Below, in pieces: positions 6,959 to 7,769 of a DNA stretch of 7,769 nt (position 1 is the stretch's first letter; each line of letters starts with the position of its first letter). Under the pieces are notes generated by a model. That model saw only the letters and a program-made list of their open reading frames with translations, had not been told where the DNA came from and did no database searches. This DNA comes from an uncultured bacterium (GTDB lineage: Bacteria > Bacteroidota > Bacteroidia > Chitinophagales > Chitinophagaceae): NCBI GenBank assembly GCA_903957405.1, contig CAJBPC010000724.1:1-7769 (forward strand), given 5' to 3'. The position numbers and the translations under genes are program-made.

Positions 6959-6984
6959 CTGATCTGTCATAGATCGGTTTTTTT
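6959..6984 (+). terminator. Possible intrinsic terminator, plus strand
   Basis: CTGATCT (6959-6965) pairs with AGATCGG (6971-6977), with one U-G pair and loop GTCAT, followed directly by seven T (6978-6984). No plus-strand gene precedes it, so if real it ends a non-coding transcript. It overlaps the stop codon of the minus-strand gene, and the T-run is the complement of that gene's Lys-Lys codons and the end of its Thr codon, so coding constraint could produce it by chance. A competing stem, 6942-6948 with 6958-6964 (7 bp, one G-U), would block it. Confidence 0.4.
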
Positions 6985-7769
6985 CTCTAGGACGATCTCG
7001 CCCAGACCGAGCAATTCATGACGCTTGTACCTGCTTTTCTCATCATCGAAACATTTTGCGAATTCTTCGATAAGGAAGGCGATTATTTTTCGGTTATCCA
7101 TGGTCATGAAGCAAGCCGGACTTGGGGTGACGGAGATCCTGGCGAAATAATGATCGACATCTTTCTTTGTGTATACCTGTCCGGATATGGGATCTATGAA
7201 GAACAGGATCTTAGGCTCTTTGGCAGGGTTGCCGAAAGGCTCACGGGTTTTGTCGAAATAGGCCAGAATGAACTGCCGAGGAATGTGGATCGCCATGACG
7301 GGGATGTCCAGCATCTGGCAGATGGTCTGGTAAAGGATTCCGTTGGCGATGGAATTACCGCGACGGTTGTCCAGCAATTTATGCACTAGGAAATCTTCCT
7401 GATGTCGATACGAGATCTCAACCCCTTTGAACATGTGGTGGGAATAGAAGACCTTGTTGACGACATTGATCTGCTCGAGTGGTGTGAGGTAATTATTGAG
7501 CTCCAGCCAAATGCTCTTGCAGAGTTTTTCCAACTCTGATCGATATCCCGACAGCATAAGATCAGGGAATTTGTAACGGGATACTAAAAAAGCTCCCTCC
7601 AGCAAATCCGGCTTTACATCTGTAGCCCAAGTCCCGAACTCCTGTTGAAGATTTTTAAAATGGATCTTGTGGATCAACATCTCGATCCTCTCCTGGATGT
7701 ATTCATCTTCGGTATGCGCCCATAGGCCTTCCAGGTTTGTGATCATATCGTTTCCGATGCCGAGGATGC
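6967..7769 (-). CDS. SirB1/transglutaminase-like protein, 5' end beyond window
   Basis: Member of the transglutaminase-like family that includes SirB1 (Transglut_core2). Function is unsettled; relatives are treated as non-peptidase, possibly protein-binding folds. The first ATG in view is at 7746, but the frame stays open to the window edge (residues ILGIGND precede that Met) and the following LEGLWAHTEDEYIQERIEMLIHKI corresponds to an inner part of the family's helical N-terminal domain. I therefore call the gene 5'-partial, missing perhaps a few dozen residues. Numbering from the Met at 7746: helical region to ~55 (DLLEGAFLVSRYKFP at 47-61), LELNNYLTPLEQ at 81-92, the core RRGNS at 128-132, a hydrophobic ILYQTICQMLDIP at 137-149 and HIPRQF at 154-159, then ILFFIDPISGQ at 180-190. 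Where SirB1 has PGHF, this protein has PRQF, so the presumed active-site His is Gln. Cytoplasmic; no signal peptide is visible. Confidence 0.8.
   Translation of the reverse strand, partial: ILGIGNDMITNLEGLWAHTEDEYIQERIEMLIHKIHFKNLQQEFGTWATDVKPDLLEGAFLVSRYKFPDLMLSGYRSELEKLCKSIWLELNNYLTPLEQINVVNKVFYSHHMFKGVEISYRHQEDFLVHKLLDNRRGNSIANGILYQTICQMLDIPVMAIHIPRQFILAYFDKTREPFGNPAKEPKILFFIDPISGQVYTKKDVDHYFARISVTPSPACFMTMDNRKIIAFLIEEFAKCFDDEKSRYKRHELLGLGEIVLEKKTDL

Larger units (their letters stand above)
6479..6966. other. Gene-free 488-nt stretch rich in inverted repeats
   Basis: No credible coding sequence on either strand: stop codons are frequent in all frames and no family motif is visible. Contents in order: the palindrome at 6492-6505; a GCCTCA/TGAGGC stem (6530-6535 with 6549-6554); TTTCACATC repeated directly at 6581-6589 and 6597-6605; a TTCAC/GTGAA stem (6598-6602 with 6610-6614); ATGGCA/TGCCAT (6638-6643 with 6668-6673) with an inner AGG/CCT; and then the stronger hairpins listed in the ncRNA entry. 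No tRNA, rRNA, IS terminal repeat or CRISPR unit is recognisable. Confidence 0.8.
6597..6984 (+). ncRNA. Candidate structured non-coding RNA, family unknown
   Basis: A chain of stems fills this region. In order: (a) 6676-6681 plus 6684-6686 pair with 6713-6721 (9 bp, AA bulge), enclosing GCTCCGC/GCGGTGC (6690-6696 with 6705-6711, one mismatch). (b) CCTC-GTAA-GAGG at 6739-6750, whose loop is a GNRA tetraloop only when read on the plus strand. (c) GTAGC/GCTGC at 6754-6770 with a G-U pair. (d) CAATACCC/GGGTATTG (6800-6807 with 6829-6836), competing with CCCGTC/GACGGG (6805-6810 with 6816-6821). (e) a 14-bp hairpin at 6851-6898. (f) a stem plus seven T ending at 6984. The plus strand is favoured by the tetraloop and the T-run. 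I tested by eye for RNase P RNA, tmRNA, SRP RNA and group II domain V and found no convincing match. It could instead be a mobile-ribozyme remnant or 3' UTR structure of the right-hand gene. The 5' end is uncertain. Confidence 0.35.

Noticed and set aside
1..7769. CRISPR array, tRNA or rRNA gene, transposase or phage gene
   Set aside because: I looked for regularly spaced repeats, tRNA arm patterns and transposase or integrase motifs on both strands and saw none.

Overview
The window looks like a chromosomal segment of a member of the Bacteroidota, with GC near 50% by eye. The grounds are the roughly 160-residue cytidine deaminase, the lipoprotein-type RND adaptor, the adaptor-permease-TolC gene order, the SirB1-like transglutaminase-fold protein and the scarcity of Shine-Dalgarno motifs. 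A Chitinophagales-type genome would fit, but this is a guess from protein style and not a placement.

Layout from left to right: a plus-strand cytidine deaminase gene (9-497) converges on a minus-strand tripartite efflux operon. Read in its own direction, the operon is periplasmic adaptor (5953-4907), inner-membrane RND permease (4887-1822) and TolC-like outer-membrane channel (1832-522). The first two genes are 19 nt apart and the last two overlap by 11 nt. Upstream of a 192-nt leader region lies a minus-strand CsaA-type tRNA-binding protein gene (start at 6478, end at 6146). After a 488-nt non-coding stretch, the right end holds a minus-strand transglutaminase-like (SirB1 family) gene that runs off the window edge, so its true N-terminus is missing.

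The three efflux genes should build one machine. The adaptor joins the proton-driven permease to the outer-membrane tunnel, so that hydrophobic or amphiphilic compounds are pumped straight out of the cell. No regulator is present in the window and the substrate cannot be told. The deaminase (pyrimidine salvage), CsaA and the SirB1-like protein look like unrelated housekeeping neighbours.

The least explained part is 6479-6966. It has no plausible gene but holds a chain of inverted repeats: a GUAA tetraloop hairpin, a 14-bp hairpin with a small internal loop, a segment with two mutually exclusive strong pairings, and a plus-strand stem followed by seven T that resembles an intrinsic terminator. 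A 14-bp perfect palindrome sits at its left edge, next to the presumed csaA promoter. I read this as a candidate structured non-coding RNA on the plus strand, family unknown. A worn remnant of a mobile ribozyme or simple 3' UTR structure remains possible.
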